DNA of 64,000 bases from Rhytidiadelphus loreus (GCA_947034895.1 OX344762.1:51067087-51131086); one strand, 5' to 3'; positions 47,176 through 57,776 are shown, numbered from the stretch's first letter. Made by a program: numbers and translations. Notes: generated from the sequence alone by a model not told the origin.

Positions 47176-50100
47176 TGGTTGGACCACCTATTTCTGATCA
47201 CTTAAGCGTTCTTGCGAAAAGCGGCAAGCAATTTTGGGCAATGGATAATTTTGGCGTGTAGAGCGATAGAAAATATTACGATTGTGAAATTTTAGTAATT
47301 TTATACTCAAAACTGAAATTACAGCAAATTTCGGAAGCCAAAAACAGTGTCGGACCAGTACTTGAGATGTAGACTACGGCTATCCTGACGCATAGAGTGG
47401 GGCAATTCCGCTCAGCCACTTGCGAACTTCCTGGTAAGTGTGTTGCGAGTAAGAAGGACCTCTTTGAAATAATTGCCGTGCTGAGGATGCTACAGAAGAG
47501 GGAATCCAGGAATGACATCTGCATGCACTGCGGTTGTAAAGCCTGTGAAGGCGCATCCCTGAAACAAACCTTCCTTAAACGTGTACCTACCCTACGGAAC
47601 TTCTTGTCCAACCAGGAAAGTGTGATGTATCCACATTCATCCCCCCTTCGTGCCGTTCAATTTCGCGCGCCTCCCGACCGTTGCCGCGCAGGCGGGAATT
47701 TCGAACGGCTCCTTGCAGTTCTTGAGAGATTGACGACGGTGCTGCTCCTGTGTTGTTCCATGGTCGGCGAGGTTGGGGGCAGATTGGAGCTGAGATGTGT
47801 GTTGCAGGTATGTTGTATTGAAAATTTTGTTGCGGAGTTGTAGGCAACATAGAGTGCAATGAGGTGCCGAAGTGCTGCTGACTTTGGAAGTGGTTCGGGG
47901 AAGTTGAAATCGTTGTTGTCTGTGCGTTGGACATTCCAAAGACGGTACTAGCATCTTGGAAGCTGGCCTCCAAGAATCCTTCCACTTGCATAGCAGGATT
48001 TTGATGCCCCATGGTCCTCTCCGCTGTACGCATCATCCTTAGCCGTTTTGCTTCCAAACGGTCAGTTGCGTTGCGTGCCTTGTCCTCCGCGCGTTGAGCT
48101 GCGATTTCTTGGCGTCGAACTCGAGCTTCTTCTCGTTGCAGGCGTGCTTCTTCTTTTTCGCGTGCCTTGGACACCCGCGCCTCTGCCACTTCCGCCGCGC
48201 GTGCTTGTCGTTCCATTTTTTCTTCCTCTCTTTCGATGGCCTTACGTCTCCGCTGCTCCTCCTTCTGCAGTCGTTGCAGCTCTTTCTCTTTCGCTGCTTT
48301 CTCTCTAGCCTGCTGCATGTCCACTGTAGCCTGGACGTACTCATCAGATGTTAGCATTATAGATTTGCTGAAATCAATAACTGCATCCCGACGTCTATGG
48401 CTAACTCTCGGTGTCACTGTCGGCAGGGTCAAGAAGCGGCTGATTGAATTCAGGCACTCCACGTCTGGGTCGACGGTGCGCATGTCCTCCGGCAAGTCAG
48501 GATCAGCAAGATCAACTTGCACAAAGAAATGCGTGACGTCGGGACTTCCTTCGGCAGCCAGTTCGGAGGCAATTTGCTCCGACTCCAAGCAGGCATTCGA
48601 CCCTGCATGCACATCTTCGACAACCTGTTCGTCGGGGTCAGCTTGTGCCTGAGCAGGTAATACATCACAACCTTGGGGACTTGTCCCCGTGAACTCCACA
48701 TCGTCATTTTCTGCATACATTGTCGATGGTTTCAAGTGTGGAATGACAGCTGCTTTGTCCAGGGGAAATATTCCAGTGGTTCGGAAACCACTCTTCACAT
48801 TCTTTTCTGTTAATGCATGCAACAGAGCTAGGGATACCCAGTGTGCTAAAGTTTCCTTGCATGCCACTTGACTGACATTCATCCTGCTCCAGTAGTCACG
48901 GTAGGCTCGGAAGTTCACCTTGAAAGGTCGGAAGATGCTGCAGTCAAGAGGTTGGAGGGCGTGGGAGGTATGTGATGGAAGTGTCACTAAATCAAGGCCA
49001 GCAGCTCGGGCCTGTCCTACCACATCCAATGTCACGTGACTATTGTGGCCATCAAGTATCAAGAGGTGCCGTCTTTCAGGTGACATTCCTCCTCTTGCTT
49101 CCACACTTCTAATGAAATGAGAAATCCAAGCAGAGAACAAGAACGAAGTCATCCAGGCTTTTCGTTGCATTGCCATTGTTGCGCCTGCTTCACACTTCTG
49201 AATATAATTTTTTCGGAAACGTTGGCCCCTCAAGATGTAGAAAGATGGAATTGATGCTCCGGCAGCGTTTATGCATACCAATATGGACAGCCACTCCCTT
49301 TTGTCGGGGACAACACAGTTCACATGTTTTGCACCTCGTCGTGCAATGACACGTGTACCACCACTCCGCCCTGCCTGCACGCCAGTCTCATCGCAGTTCC
49401 AGATTCTATCTGGAGAGTAAGCATGTCTATTGTATAGAATCTCCAAGTTGTCATAGAAAGTTTTTGCATTTTCAGATGTCAAGCCCCGCGCCCGTGCAGC
49501 ATCCAAGGCTTCCGCAACTCGAATGGTCAGCTCTGGGTGCCGCTTACGCCACCATTTCATCCATCCCTTTCCAGGGATGCCATGCTTGAAAGGAGTCCAT
49601 CTGTCTTTTGTAATCTCTGACACCTTCAACCTCAAGGCGGTGGGACTCAGTCCGTAGCCAAGATCACACATGGAGAGCAAGTACTCCACGATGAGCTTCT
49701 CCTCTTCTAAATTCAGCACAAGTGGAGGTCCACGCTTCCGGGACGTTCGGATGCCATAACACCAGTCTCGTAACGAAGAGTAAGGTATGCCATTCTTTTG
49801 TGATGCTTTTCGCATACTCAGTCCGTTGTCCACATCAGCAAAAGCAGATTGTAGTTGGTCATCAGTCCAGCAACCGTTTTTTGTCTTTGGTATCTGTCGG
49901 CTTGGTCCATGAATTCGCTGCCTACCGCTCATGTCACAGGTCCTCATATGGTTTGCATTCTCTTCGTTTCTGGGACCTTCTGATGCGTGCTGTCTATTGT
50001 GCCTCAAGGAAGCTGGATTCCCTCTCATGGATCGTGAACCAGCGATGGCCGGATTAGTGAATGTGGGCACTGCATGTCTCGCGCGCTTGGAGCTGCGAAG

Positions 50101-51954
50101 TTGTGTCGATGGAGGCTGCTGACCAAACGCCTGCACTGGAGCTCGCCATGGAGGAATCGTTCCCATTCCTCCGTTCCTCCTCCCAGATCGCTCATGTCGA
50201 CTTCCTTGCAATCTCTGCAAGTCACCGTAGTCAACAACCTGCTCTTCATGAGGGTTGTCTTCAGCGCTGCTATCATCGTCATTGCTCGTACTGCCCATGG
50301 CTTCCCTAGTCATGCGACTAAGTCCTTCGTAGTCATGAGGCGCGTCCCCATCGAAGAAGGCAGTGTTAGACGCCATTTGTGTGGGTACTGTGCAATGGGT
50401 AAATCACTGACATGCAACGCCTGCAAGAAAACATGCATGAGGTAAGTAAATCAGTTTTTCTGCTTATACACATAAAGGACATGTATGCATGCTGAAATTG
50501 TGATCTGCCACACATAGAGTGCACATTCAAGAATGTTGAAGTGAAGTATGCCATATGAATCCAAGCTTCCTAATATGCTACATCAATGTTGTTTGCTTCT
50601 GCAGGTCAAACAGGGAACAAAAATTGGACAATCTTGGAGCAGAAATGCAGAGGACTCACTATGAAACATGATTCGAAGAAGTCCTGTATACATATTCAGA
50701 TTTTCATAGATCTTAAATGCTTCGTTTATTTGCATTGTCATTGACTTTTGAATGCAGGAATTGGAGCAATGGGTAAGAGAGAGTGAATTCTATTTCATAT
50801 TTTCCTATGCTGTTTCTCTTCACTTATATGTACTGAAATTCTTGGTGGCCAGTGATTTCTGATGTTATTATAGGTACAGTTCATATCTAAGTGAAGGTAC
50901 ACTTGTAATTTCACTCTTTCTTCATAACTTCTTAAAAGAAAAAACTAAATCTGTCAATCAGTACTCTGTCTGCGAGAATGAATATCAGAGACAGCAATGC
51001 TCAAATTCGTTAAGCTGTATTTCTATCATATGTTCAACATCTAAATTCTACGATTGAGAAAACAGAGAGCCGTTATTTCTATTAGTGTGTACTAAGTGAA
51101 ATTCGGAATGGAACAAGAAGTTCTAGCATTTTCGAACTACTTGATGGCAAAGAATTTTAGTAATGTGACTAAGTCAATTTGTATGCACGTTACAGTCTGT
51201 GGAGGACGTACCTGAAGCTTGGCCGAAATTTCCCTCTCCGTAGAATACTACGAATCTGGCCTCTCTTGACTGTAGAAGCGAACTTAAAGAAACAGAAGCT
51301 TACCCTAAAGTACCAGCATCCAGTCTAATGTTCCAATGCACCGTCATTCAAAGCATCAACAAAGCCATGCACTGCTCGTATGCTAATTGAAATCCATCTC
51401 ATGTGTACAAAGATTTTCGAAAAGAAAAAGTGTTGCCAAGCGGATGTACTTACCAGCAATCTGTGAAATATAGTAACTCATGAACTCTCCTCAGCCAAAG
51501 ATGCAACCATTTCTGCTTGCTCATGCACTCCAATTGCACTCTCTCATACTAAGAAAGCTCGAATTCGCCATATCATACTCACAAAAGTTTCCTTAAACTG
51601 ATCAGCACTAGTAGCAGCAGTAGTGACCTTCCATATTTACTTATTCATCACTGTCAATCTTAAAATTAACTTCCGTAGCTTCGTACACCACTAGCGTATG
51701 CATTGAAGAACCAGTAAGTACAGGCCGCCAATTTTACTAATACAGGACCTCACATTTGTCTATTAAATGTTCTAACTCCCATGCTACTTGGCGTTCAAAA
51801 GTTGTTCATACCACATATGCCTGACACGCACGTCCTGTAGCTTATTTAAATTGGCCTCCAAAACGCAGTTCCCAACAAACTCTCCCCTGGCCCGAAATAT
51901 AGGTATTCTATAAGTCAGGGACTGGTCCCTGGTTGGTAATAGGTGGTCCAACCA
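47176..51954 (-). mobile_element. Complete pogo-like DNA transposon
   Basis: A 4,779-bp element with perfect 17-bp terminal inverted repeats TGGTTGGACCACCTATT (47,176-47,192 and 51,938-51,954). It is flanked by a TA target duplication (47,174-47,175 and 51,955-51,956). It contains an uninterrupted transposase gene. The flanking MITE, compared with its copy at 8 kb, confirms the insertion site. The 1.56 kb between the transposase start and the right end has no long frame and may hold the promoter and leader. Intact ends and frame suggest recent, possibly still competent, insertion. Confidence 0.9.
47587..50376 (-). CDS. Pogo-like transposase (HTH plus DDE_1 superfamily)
   Basis: A single open frame of 929 codons. 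Residues 1-165 are low-complexity and basic. Residues 168-212 form a Psq/CENP-B-type helix-turn-helix (WTDDQLQSAFADVDNG ... SSLRDWCYG). A second CENP-B-like helical segment follows at about 222-290. The DDE_1 catalytic core shows RIWNCDETG (Asp329), LLILDGHNSH (Asp442) and SHALQPLDCSIFRPFK (Asp478), then the family-typical FRTTGIFPLD at 531-540. Residues about 684-790 are a strongly charged Arg/Glu/Lys coiled coil, longer than in most pogo transposases. The protein would act in the nucleus, binding the 17-bp ends and cutting and pasting at TA. Long open frames on the plus strand at 48,000-48,700 are shadows of the coiled-coil codons. Confidence 0.94.
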   Translation of the reverse strand: MASNTAFFDGDAPHDYEGLSRMTREAMGSTSNDDDSSAEDNPHEEQVVDYGDLQRLQGSRHERSGRRNGGMGTIPPWRAPVQAFGQQPPSTQLRSSKRARHAVPTFTNPAIAGSRSMRGNPASLRHNRQHASEGPRNEENANHMRTCDMSGRQRIHGPSRQIPKTKNGCWTDDQLQSAFADVDNGLSMRKASQKNGIPYSSLRDWCYGIRTSRKRGPPLVLNLEEEKLIVEYLLSMCDLGYGLSPTALRLKVSEITKDRWTPFKHGIPGKGWMKWWRKRHPELTIRVAEALDAARARGLTSENAKTFYDNLEILYNRHAYSPDRIWNCDETGVQAGRSGGTRVIARRGAKHVNCVVPDKREWLSILVCINAAGASIPSFYILRGQRFRKNYIQKCEAGATMAMQRKAWMTSFLFSAWISHFIRSVEARGGMSPERRHLLILDGHNSHVTLDVVGQARAAGLDLVTLPSHTSHALQPLDCSIFRPFKVNFRAYRDYWSRMNVSQVACKETLAHWVSLALLHALTEKNVKSGFRTTGIFPLDKAAVIPHLKPSTMYAENDDVEFTGTSPQGCDVLPAQAQADPDEQVVEDVHAGSNACLESEQIASELAAEGSPDVTHFFVQVDLADPDLPEDMRTVDPDVECLNSISRFLTLPTVTPRVSHRRRDAVIDFSKSIMLTSDEYVQATVDMQQAREKAAKEKELQRLQKEEQRRRKAIEREEEKMERQARAAEVAEARVSKAREKEEARLQREEARVRRQEIAAQRAEDKARNATDRLEAKRLRMMRTAERTMGHQNPAMQVEGFLEASFQDASTVFGMSNAQTTTISTSPNHFQSQQHFGTSLHSMLPTTPQQNFQYNIPATHISAPICPQPRRPWNNTGAAPSSISQELQGAVRNSRLRGNGREAREIERHEGGMNVDTSHFPGWTRSSVG

Positions 51955-51978
51955 TAGTGGTCGGAAAGAGGTTGGCTA

Positions 51979-53669
51979 TCTTAGTAAGGTACAGTAGGAG
52001 GGTGAAGTTGACTAATCCTTTAATTATCAGTGCCCCTAGTATGAATTCAGAGATACATTCTGAGGATTTACCCCTGCCACAGTCAACAGTGCTCCTTTGA
52101 CCTAATCTTATTTATATGTCAGATAACTCTAGTGACACCCACTTTACCCTTGGACTCAAGGTTTTTTTTTTTTTCATTTTTTCTGAAGTGCCAAATTGGC
52201 GATATTAAATTCTATGTTAAACATTCATCCACATATTGGATAGAAAATATCATATTAGCACATATCACATACAGTATCCATAATTTTGTTTTCATCCATT
52301 CTTTAGCAATTTAATTATTTATAGTTTGAAGAATTTTGGCGATTTCATTCAAAAATTTACTGTTTATGTTCTGAAGGCTTGGTGCTGGGTCAATTATTTT
52401 GGTGCTGTAGTCCCGTACAAGGCACTGGCTCTGCATTGCCGGCTGGACTTGAACCCATCCCAACTTCCGTCCCAAGTCCCAAGTGCAACGTGAATGGCAT
52501 GATGTCACAGCCAATGGATATGTCAGAGTGGGCGTGGCTGTGCAACAAAAGATCTCTGGAGTTCTAACATAAAGTAAAGAGGTTGGGTTTTCGTCACTCT
52601 GCAGTCGCAGGGACTCTACAGCTGCATTGCCCTTCCAAGTTGTCTGGAATAAGGGAATGCTTCCATGTTCATATTCTGGCTTCTTTAACATAAGATAACT
52701 GAGCGTACGACAGGCCAAGTTTGGAGCAGCCTAATGTAGGTCCATAACTTTTTCATATGTACATGTGTCTTGTGAAATGTTCTAAACAAGAATTTTTTGG
52801 CTGCTTTAGAGTTACCTCCCTTGGAAAGAAGCATTGGACTTCTTTTCTTGATTCCATAGTGATTTCAAAAGGAGTTTTAGATGTAAGGAGTGCTTTATCT
52901 ATCTAACATTGAAGCAATATTCTTTAGAGCCAAAAAGGTGAACCTACCACCTTCTCAATTTTGCCCGTGTGTACGCATGGGGTGCAATTGAGAGCAAAAA
53001 TGTACACCACACGTATATTGGGGTGGAATTGAGAAGGGTGGTGACAATGGGTTGGTTCAACTTAACCCGCAAGTGCCCCAAGGGACCAAAAGGGTACTCA
53101 CATAGCTTGGAAGTTCAATTCAAAGTGTTGTAACTTTTGCATGCAGTGTCTGAATTTAATAAAACTTGTTGGAAAATCTGTGTTCTCTCTTCTAATTTGT
53201 GTGATGCAATTTTCAGACCAATCCAAGGTGTGCTGATTTTTTCAAAGCCATTTGAAGTTCATAGGTTCAATTTGAGTTCACCAAACTGCATTTTAATGGC
53301 TGTAACTTCGAGGGTTTGTATCTCCTTCATCCAATGTTTGTTTTCAATAAAATTTATTGGGTCATGTTTCCCTTGAAGTTTTAGTTAGTGTTGTAAAATT
53401 TTCATGTCCATTCAAGTTGTTTTGAATGTTTGGGAGAAATTCAAAGTTCAAAATCCGGACATTTTTGGATTACAATGATCTTCAGTGGCTTGTTTCTTCT
53501 TCATACACTGTTTGCTTCCAATAAGTTTTTTGGAAAAGTTACACATACTAGTCTGGTTTGCGTGGTTAAAATTTCATATCAATCCAAGAAGTTTTGAGTG
53601 ACTGAGAAGCATTACAATAGAAGGAGGTTTAGTCTTAGATGTATTTTTTGCAACTTTTCTAGCTATACC
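51979..53669. other. Spacer, no gene supported
   Basis: A minus-strand open frame of 135 codons at 52,311-52,718 has no recognisable domain and no conserved context, so it is not called a gene. A TTAACCCGCAAGTGCCCC phrase near 53,064 could be a left end related to the element at 53,670-53,956, but its partner is ambiguous. Confidence 0.4.
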
Positions 53670-53956
53670 TTAATCCCTTGATGCCCCAGCCTTGTCAGTG
53701 TGTTTGAGCTTTTTAGTGTGATTTGAGACGTTGTCTGAGCCCCTGTTACTCTACATTAATTTGCTAAAATGTTGGATGCTTACCGCCCATTTCACTGTTG
53801 ATTTGCATAACTGGTTTAGTTGCGCATTGATTCAGTCAATTATCCCCTGATTTCACCATCCTGATCTTCATATTATAACAAATGAAGGGGTCTATAACTG
53901 CAGATCAAAAAATTGGGAACAAAGTTTTTTTCGCTGCTAGGGCATTGAGGGGTTAA
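53670..53956. mobile_element. TTAA-flanked MITE, about 290 bp
   Basis: TTAA (53,670-53,673) then TCCCTTGATGCCCCAGC. The right end is GCTGCTAGGGCATTGAGGGG before TTAA (53,953-53,956), reversed CCCCTCAATGCCCTAGCAGC. The inverted repeat of about 20 bases has few mismatches. It lies only 40 bp from hAT-type copy 2. Confidence 0.65.
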
Positions 53957-53996
53957 TGATATCTCATACCCTAGGGGAGCTTCCATGCAGATAAGT

Positions 53997-54554
53997 CGGA
54001 GGGGGGTGTCATTTAGAGTGTCCATTAGAAACCACATATGAACAAAACTTTGGACCCCTATATACTTTTTGAATTTTAAATAAAACAAAATTAAAAAAAT
54101 ATGAATAGATTTTTCTACTTTGAAAGTTTATGTTTTGAATTATTGATGTTTTTATTTGTTAATAATAATTAGTTACAAATTTTTGAAGTAAAAAGATACA
54201 ATGTAGAACTGAAAAATAACTTTCACACCCCTATATTATATAAGAAAAAATTGTCTAAAAAATGAACAAAAAATTCCTAAAAATAACTCATTATTGAAAG
54301 CTCATTTTGAGTTGAATATTGACTCAATGGTCATCTAAATGTGTCCTTTATTTGAGTTGAAAAACATGCCATTTTAGTTCATTTTCAACCTCTTCTAGAA
54401 ACCATTTCATATTTTATTTGCGTTGGAAATTTTGGCAATAGAAAGCTATAGTCATTATTAAACAATGTTCAAAATTTTAGGTTGAAATTATAGTTTATTA
54501 GAAACCACTTGTTTGCACGTGGTTTGTTATAGTGGAACTTATTGCACCCCCTAG
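53997..54554. mobile_element. hAT-type MITE, copy 2
   Basis: A 558-bp unit flanked by the 8-bp duplication AGATAAGT (53,989-53,996 and 54,555-54,562), a different target from that of copy 1. The left end is CGGAGGGGGGTGTCATTTAG and the reversed right end CTAGGGGGTGCAATAAG. The interior is collinear with 43,452-44,007, with small indels. Confidence 0.8.
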
Positions 54555-54562
54555 AGATAAGT

Positions 54563-56394
54563 TCAATTGCTTGGGTGGTGTGAGCACATGGCACCATTGA
54601 CCTCTCTATTGGAAAAGTATGTTACATTTAATATTTGCCTGGCCATTCACAATACATCTGAATGCTTTAAATAGACGGAACAACTGGCATTCCATTGGTA
54701 CATGAGAGTCAATACAGTAGGGCATTTTTACACAATTCTCTTAAAGCTTTTTGCACAACATGAACTGAAGGCAACTTGCAGTAGGTATGGAACTCCAAGG
54801 CAATAGGTACTTCTCTGCAGATATTTTTTTTAAACTTTACAACAACATTGAGAGATTTGAGTTCCTAAAGTTGGCAAAGTGAGATTGGTGGGTGCCCACT
54901 GGAGTGCGGTTTGCCAGGAAGAGTGAGTGGATTCGTTTGGCAACATACACACTACATGTGACAATATGCAAGCCAACCATTTGGCATAAGCATGGGTGTC
55001 GAAAATATAAACAATATTGTGGGAGAACAAGTGTGTTGCACAAGGGTTGAGCAACATCATGACTGACTTGCAGATGTGTCATTGGATAACTTAAACTTAT
55101 CTGAAGCTCGGTGGTAGCTGAAAAAACTCCAGGAAGTTCAAAGAAGCATATGTGGAGGTAAGGGGCGAGGCACTGCATCAGCACAAGCTAAATCTACGGT
55201 GTAGTAAAGTGAGAAAGAAAGTTTGAATAGGACCTTATGTATGTAATAAGTTTGTCGCTACAAGTAGAACCTCTTGAAGTCAATCTGTGAGGAAATATCG
55301 ATTGTTGGTCCTGGCTTGAACCACATACAAACATCATGACTGCAAATGCCCCTCCCTAATGTAATAACTTCTCTAATGTAATGTGTTCTAAGACCGGACC
55401 AGTCCGCACCTATTGCTTTAGAGAGGTTCTACGTGTACTAGATAACTAAACCCTAGTTCTTGACTCAATTGACAAGAAATAAGATACTTCTACAATTTGG
55501 CTACGCTATCAAACAATCTACCTTACACAATCTGCTGTAGCTGACTTTGCAGGGACAGAGCAGAGCCTCTCGTGAAGTACAGTAGCCCCCGTGTTATTCT
55601 GCCAGTGTATAAGTTAGTGTGGCACGGCATGTAATCAAATATTTATTCTTGTACCCAAAAACTTTTACAAAAGTTATGGCACCTGGTGACATGTTTTCTT
55701 ATAAACACATTCTTTTTGAATACTCTGAAATTTATGAAATTGTCGGTCTGAACTCACACTCAAAGGAGAAAGGGATTTGGGATAGGTCTGAATTATGGTG
55801 CACTCCTTTCCTTTCTCCTGCATGATGATAGTTTTCACATGCGTCAGTAGTGCGAAGACTTTGATAGCAGAAATTGCAGAAGATATCCTCCAGGTACGAC
55901 CTCTCATTGCAACTCGGCCAGCAATCTATGATAGAAGCTCAAGAGAAAGCTGGTGTCCAATTGCAAATGTTGACTTACTTCATCTCAAACCTTTTTATTC
56001 CATCCAAGTCGCACTCCGTTCTTTGCAAACCCTCGGAAGGTGAGTAATGACACATACCTATTGACACTTCCCAGTTTGTCTGTGGCCCATCACCAAACCT
56101 CCCTGGCTGGCTGTTGACTCCAGTGTCAGTTAGATACCTTACAGAACTCAAGTTAACATCAAAACTTTCTCCAGAGTGGGAGTTATCAACACTTTTGGCA
56201 GGGTTGTTGCAGACTACGGTAGATTGCAGCGGCTTTCCACCGGTTTCAAAGGATTGACGAAACTGCCTCATCAGATTGACAAGTATGTGTCTTCTGAACA
56301 AAATCTACACATTGCTTATAGGAAGCTTACAAACACATCCACGTTAGATTTGCACATCGCAAAGGTAGACGATAAGAAGAGGATTTGAGGTTGT
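54563..56394. other. Spacer upstream of the Tubby-like gene
   Basis: Mixed composition. Several 60-115 codon open frames on both strands have no motif or shared context. No gene could be supported. Confidence 0.4.
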
Positions 56395-56731
56395 CTTTAG
56401 ATTTTATACAACACAAGGTCGCTGATAAGAAGAGTGTTTGAGGTCGACGTTAGGTTTAGACAGCAATAGGTCGTTGATAGGACGGAAGGGTATTTGAGAA
56501 TAGGGAGAATTAGGACATGGAAATCGTGAGATGGGAAACATCATCACTTTTGCAAGAGCCCTCGGCAGGTGTTTAGTGCGCACAACATTGACATAACTGC
56601 CTCATCACGGTGACAAACACCTCATCCTGTTTCTGAACACCAGTCTCTTGATTGTTCATTTTGCAAAGAGGGCCCCTTTAGATTCATACAGCACAAGGTC
56701 AAGAGCGTTTGAGAGTAAGGAGAATTAGGCC
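56395..56731 (+). repeat. Partial duplication of the Tubby-like gene upstream region
   Basis: The block at about 56,395-56,545 contains ACACAAGGTCG, a TTTGAGAATAGGGAGAATTAGG, and ACATGGAAA. It parallels 56,685-56,745 (GCACAAGGTCAAGAGCGTTTGAGAGTAAGGAGAATTAGG, CCATGGAAA), the sequence immediately around the real start codon. The upstream copy runs out of frame at once, so it is a decayed duplicate of leader plus ATG. Confidence 0.55.
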
Positions 56732-57685
56732 ATGGAAAAGGGGGAGAGGGATTGGGGGAGCCTACCGCCGGAGCTAATCGCCATGGTGGTGCAAAAAGTT
56801 GAACAAGGTGCTGGAGTTCGAGGAGAAGGCAGACGACTTGTCGCCATAGCCGGCGTTTGCCGAGCCTGGAGACGATCGGTGCATGAAGAACGGAAACAAA
56901 GCCCTCTCCTCACCTTCCCTGTAGCTATTAGTCACCGGGGATCCAACATGGAGTGTATACTGAAGAAAACGGGCGACACATTCCGACTAGTCCAACGTCG
57001 TGTCTGCGGAGACGAGTACTTTCTTCTCAGTGCGCGGAAAAAATGCACGATCAGGTCCTCGTACTTTAGAATTAGCGCAGATCCGAAGCTTTTAAGGACA
57101 CAGGCGCACGAGGAAGTATTTGCTATCAGGTCGAATTTCTGGAGGACGTCTTTCACCGTAGCAAGACCTCCAATGATTCTGTCGGTGCATTTTGAAGAAG
57201 TTTCTATCGACGGCAACTGTCAGCGCAAGATGCGGTGTGAGCTCGGCCCTCATGTGAGGAGAGATCTCAAGGGCGAAGTCGACTGGCGGCCTGCGTGGTT
57301 AATCGCGATGCTCAAATGGAACAAACTCACCAATCCCTCATACAAATCGTTGAAGAGCTGCCCCGGCTCATCTTGTCCAGATGTAGTCAAGAGTACGTCC
57401 GTGAATGAGATGATGACATATTCTTTAAAGAACAAGGACCCCGAATGGCACGAGCAGGAGCAATGTTGGTCTCTGGATTTTAACGGTCGAGCCTTGTCAA
57501 TAGTCGCTTCGATCCAGAACTTCCAGCTCGTTTCGGGTGACTCTAGTGATGGACGAGTGATTTTGCAGCTTGGAAAATTATCCAAAGGACTCTTTGTTCT
57601 AGACTTCGGTGCACCGTTATCACCCCTTGAAGCTTTTGCCATAGCTCTCAGTAGCTTCGCGACCACAGTGGGATTAGACACATGA
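56732..57685 (+). CDS. F-box/Tubby-like protein (TLP)
   Basis: An intronless frame of 317 codons. The F-box is at about residues 8-55 (WGSLPPELIAMVVQKVE ... VAIAGVCRAWRRSV). A C-terminal tubby domain begins near residue 60 with the FPVAISHRG-type entry. It continues through EYFLLSARKKCTIRSSYF, IRSNFWRTSFTV, KNKDPEWHEQEQCWSLDFNG, VASIQNFQLVSG and GKLSKGLFVLDF, and ends in SPLEAFAIALSSFAT. Plant TLPs tether to plasma-membrane phosphoinositides through the tubby barrel and join SCF ubiquitin ligases through the F-box; this is known for the family. At 317 residues it is shorter than most plant TLPs (about 380-450), mainly in loops inside the tubby domain. The start at 56,732 follows the alignment of the F-box. 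It ends 91 bp before the convergent lipase gene. Confidence 0.93.
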   Translation: MEKGERDWGSLPPELIAMVVQKVEQGAGVRGEGRRLVAIAGVCRAWRRSVHEERKQSPLLTFPVAISHRGSNMECILKKTGDTFRLVQRRVCGDEYFLLSARKKCTIRSSYFRISADPKLLRTQAHEEVFAIRSNFWRTSFTVARPPMILSVHFEEVSIDGNCQRKMRCELGPHVRRDLKGEVDWRPAWLIAMLKWNKLTNPSYKSLKSCPGSSCPDVVKSTSVNEMMTYSLKNKDPEWHEQEQCWSLDFNGRALSIVASIQNFQLVSGDSSDGRVILQLGKLSKGLFVLDFGAPLSPLEAFAIALSSFATTVGLDT

Positions 57686-57776
57686 CTGCTTGTACAGACT
57701 TAAATTAATCTTTGATTGCAAAATCGCAGAGATTACAGTGTTCGTCCGTTTGATGTGCACGCTGACCTGGTGATTC

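Larger units (their letters stand above)
46822..51976. mobile_element. TA-flanked MITE carrying a nested pogo-like element
   Basis: The ends are GCCGACCTCATTCC on the left and, reversed, GCCAACCTCTTTCC on the right, each next to TA (46,820-46,821; 51,977-51,978). Removing the nested element leaves about 374 bp that matches, inverted, the copy at 8049-8420. At the join the solo copy reads AAAATAGGTAGTGGTCAG. Here the left half stops at AAAATAGGT-TA and the right half starts TA-GTGGTCGG, so the solo copy acts as an empty-site reference. Confidence 0.75.

Noticed and set aside
48048..48652. Long plus-strand open frames opposite the transposase
   Set aside because: They are shadows of the Arg/Glu/Lys-rich coiled-coil codons and show no domain.
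52311..52718. Minus-strand open frame of 135 codons
   Set aside because: No motif, no splice context, no neighbouring exons; length is compatible with chance in this composition.
53064..53956. A larger TTAA element starting at TTAACCCGCAAGTGCCCC
   Set aside because: A better matched left end (CCCTTGATGCCCC) lies at 53,670, and the outer phrase has no clear partner.
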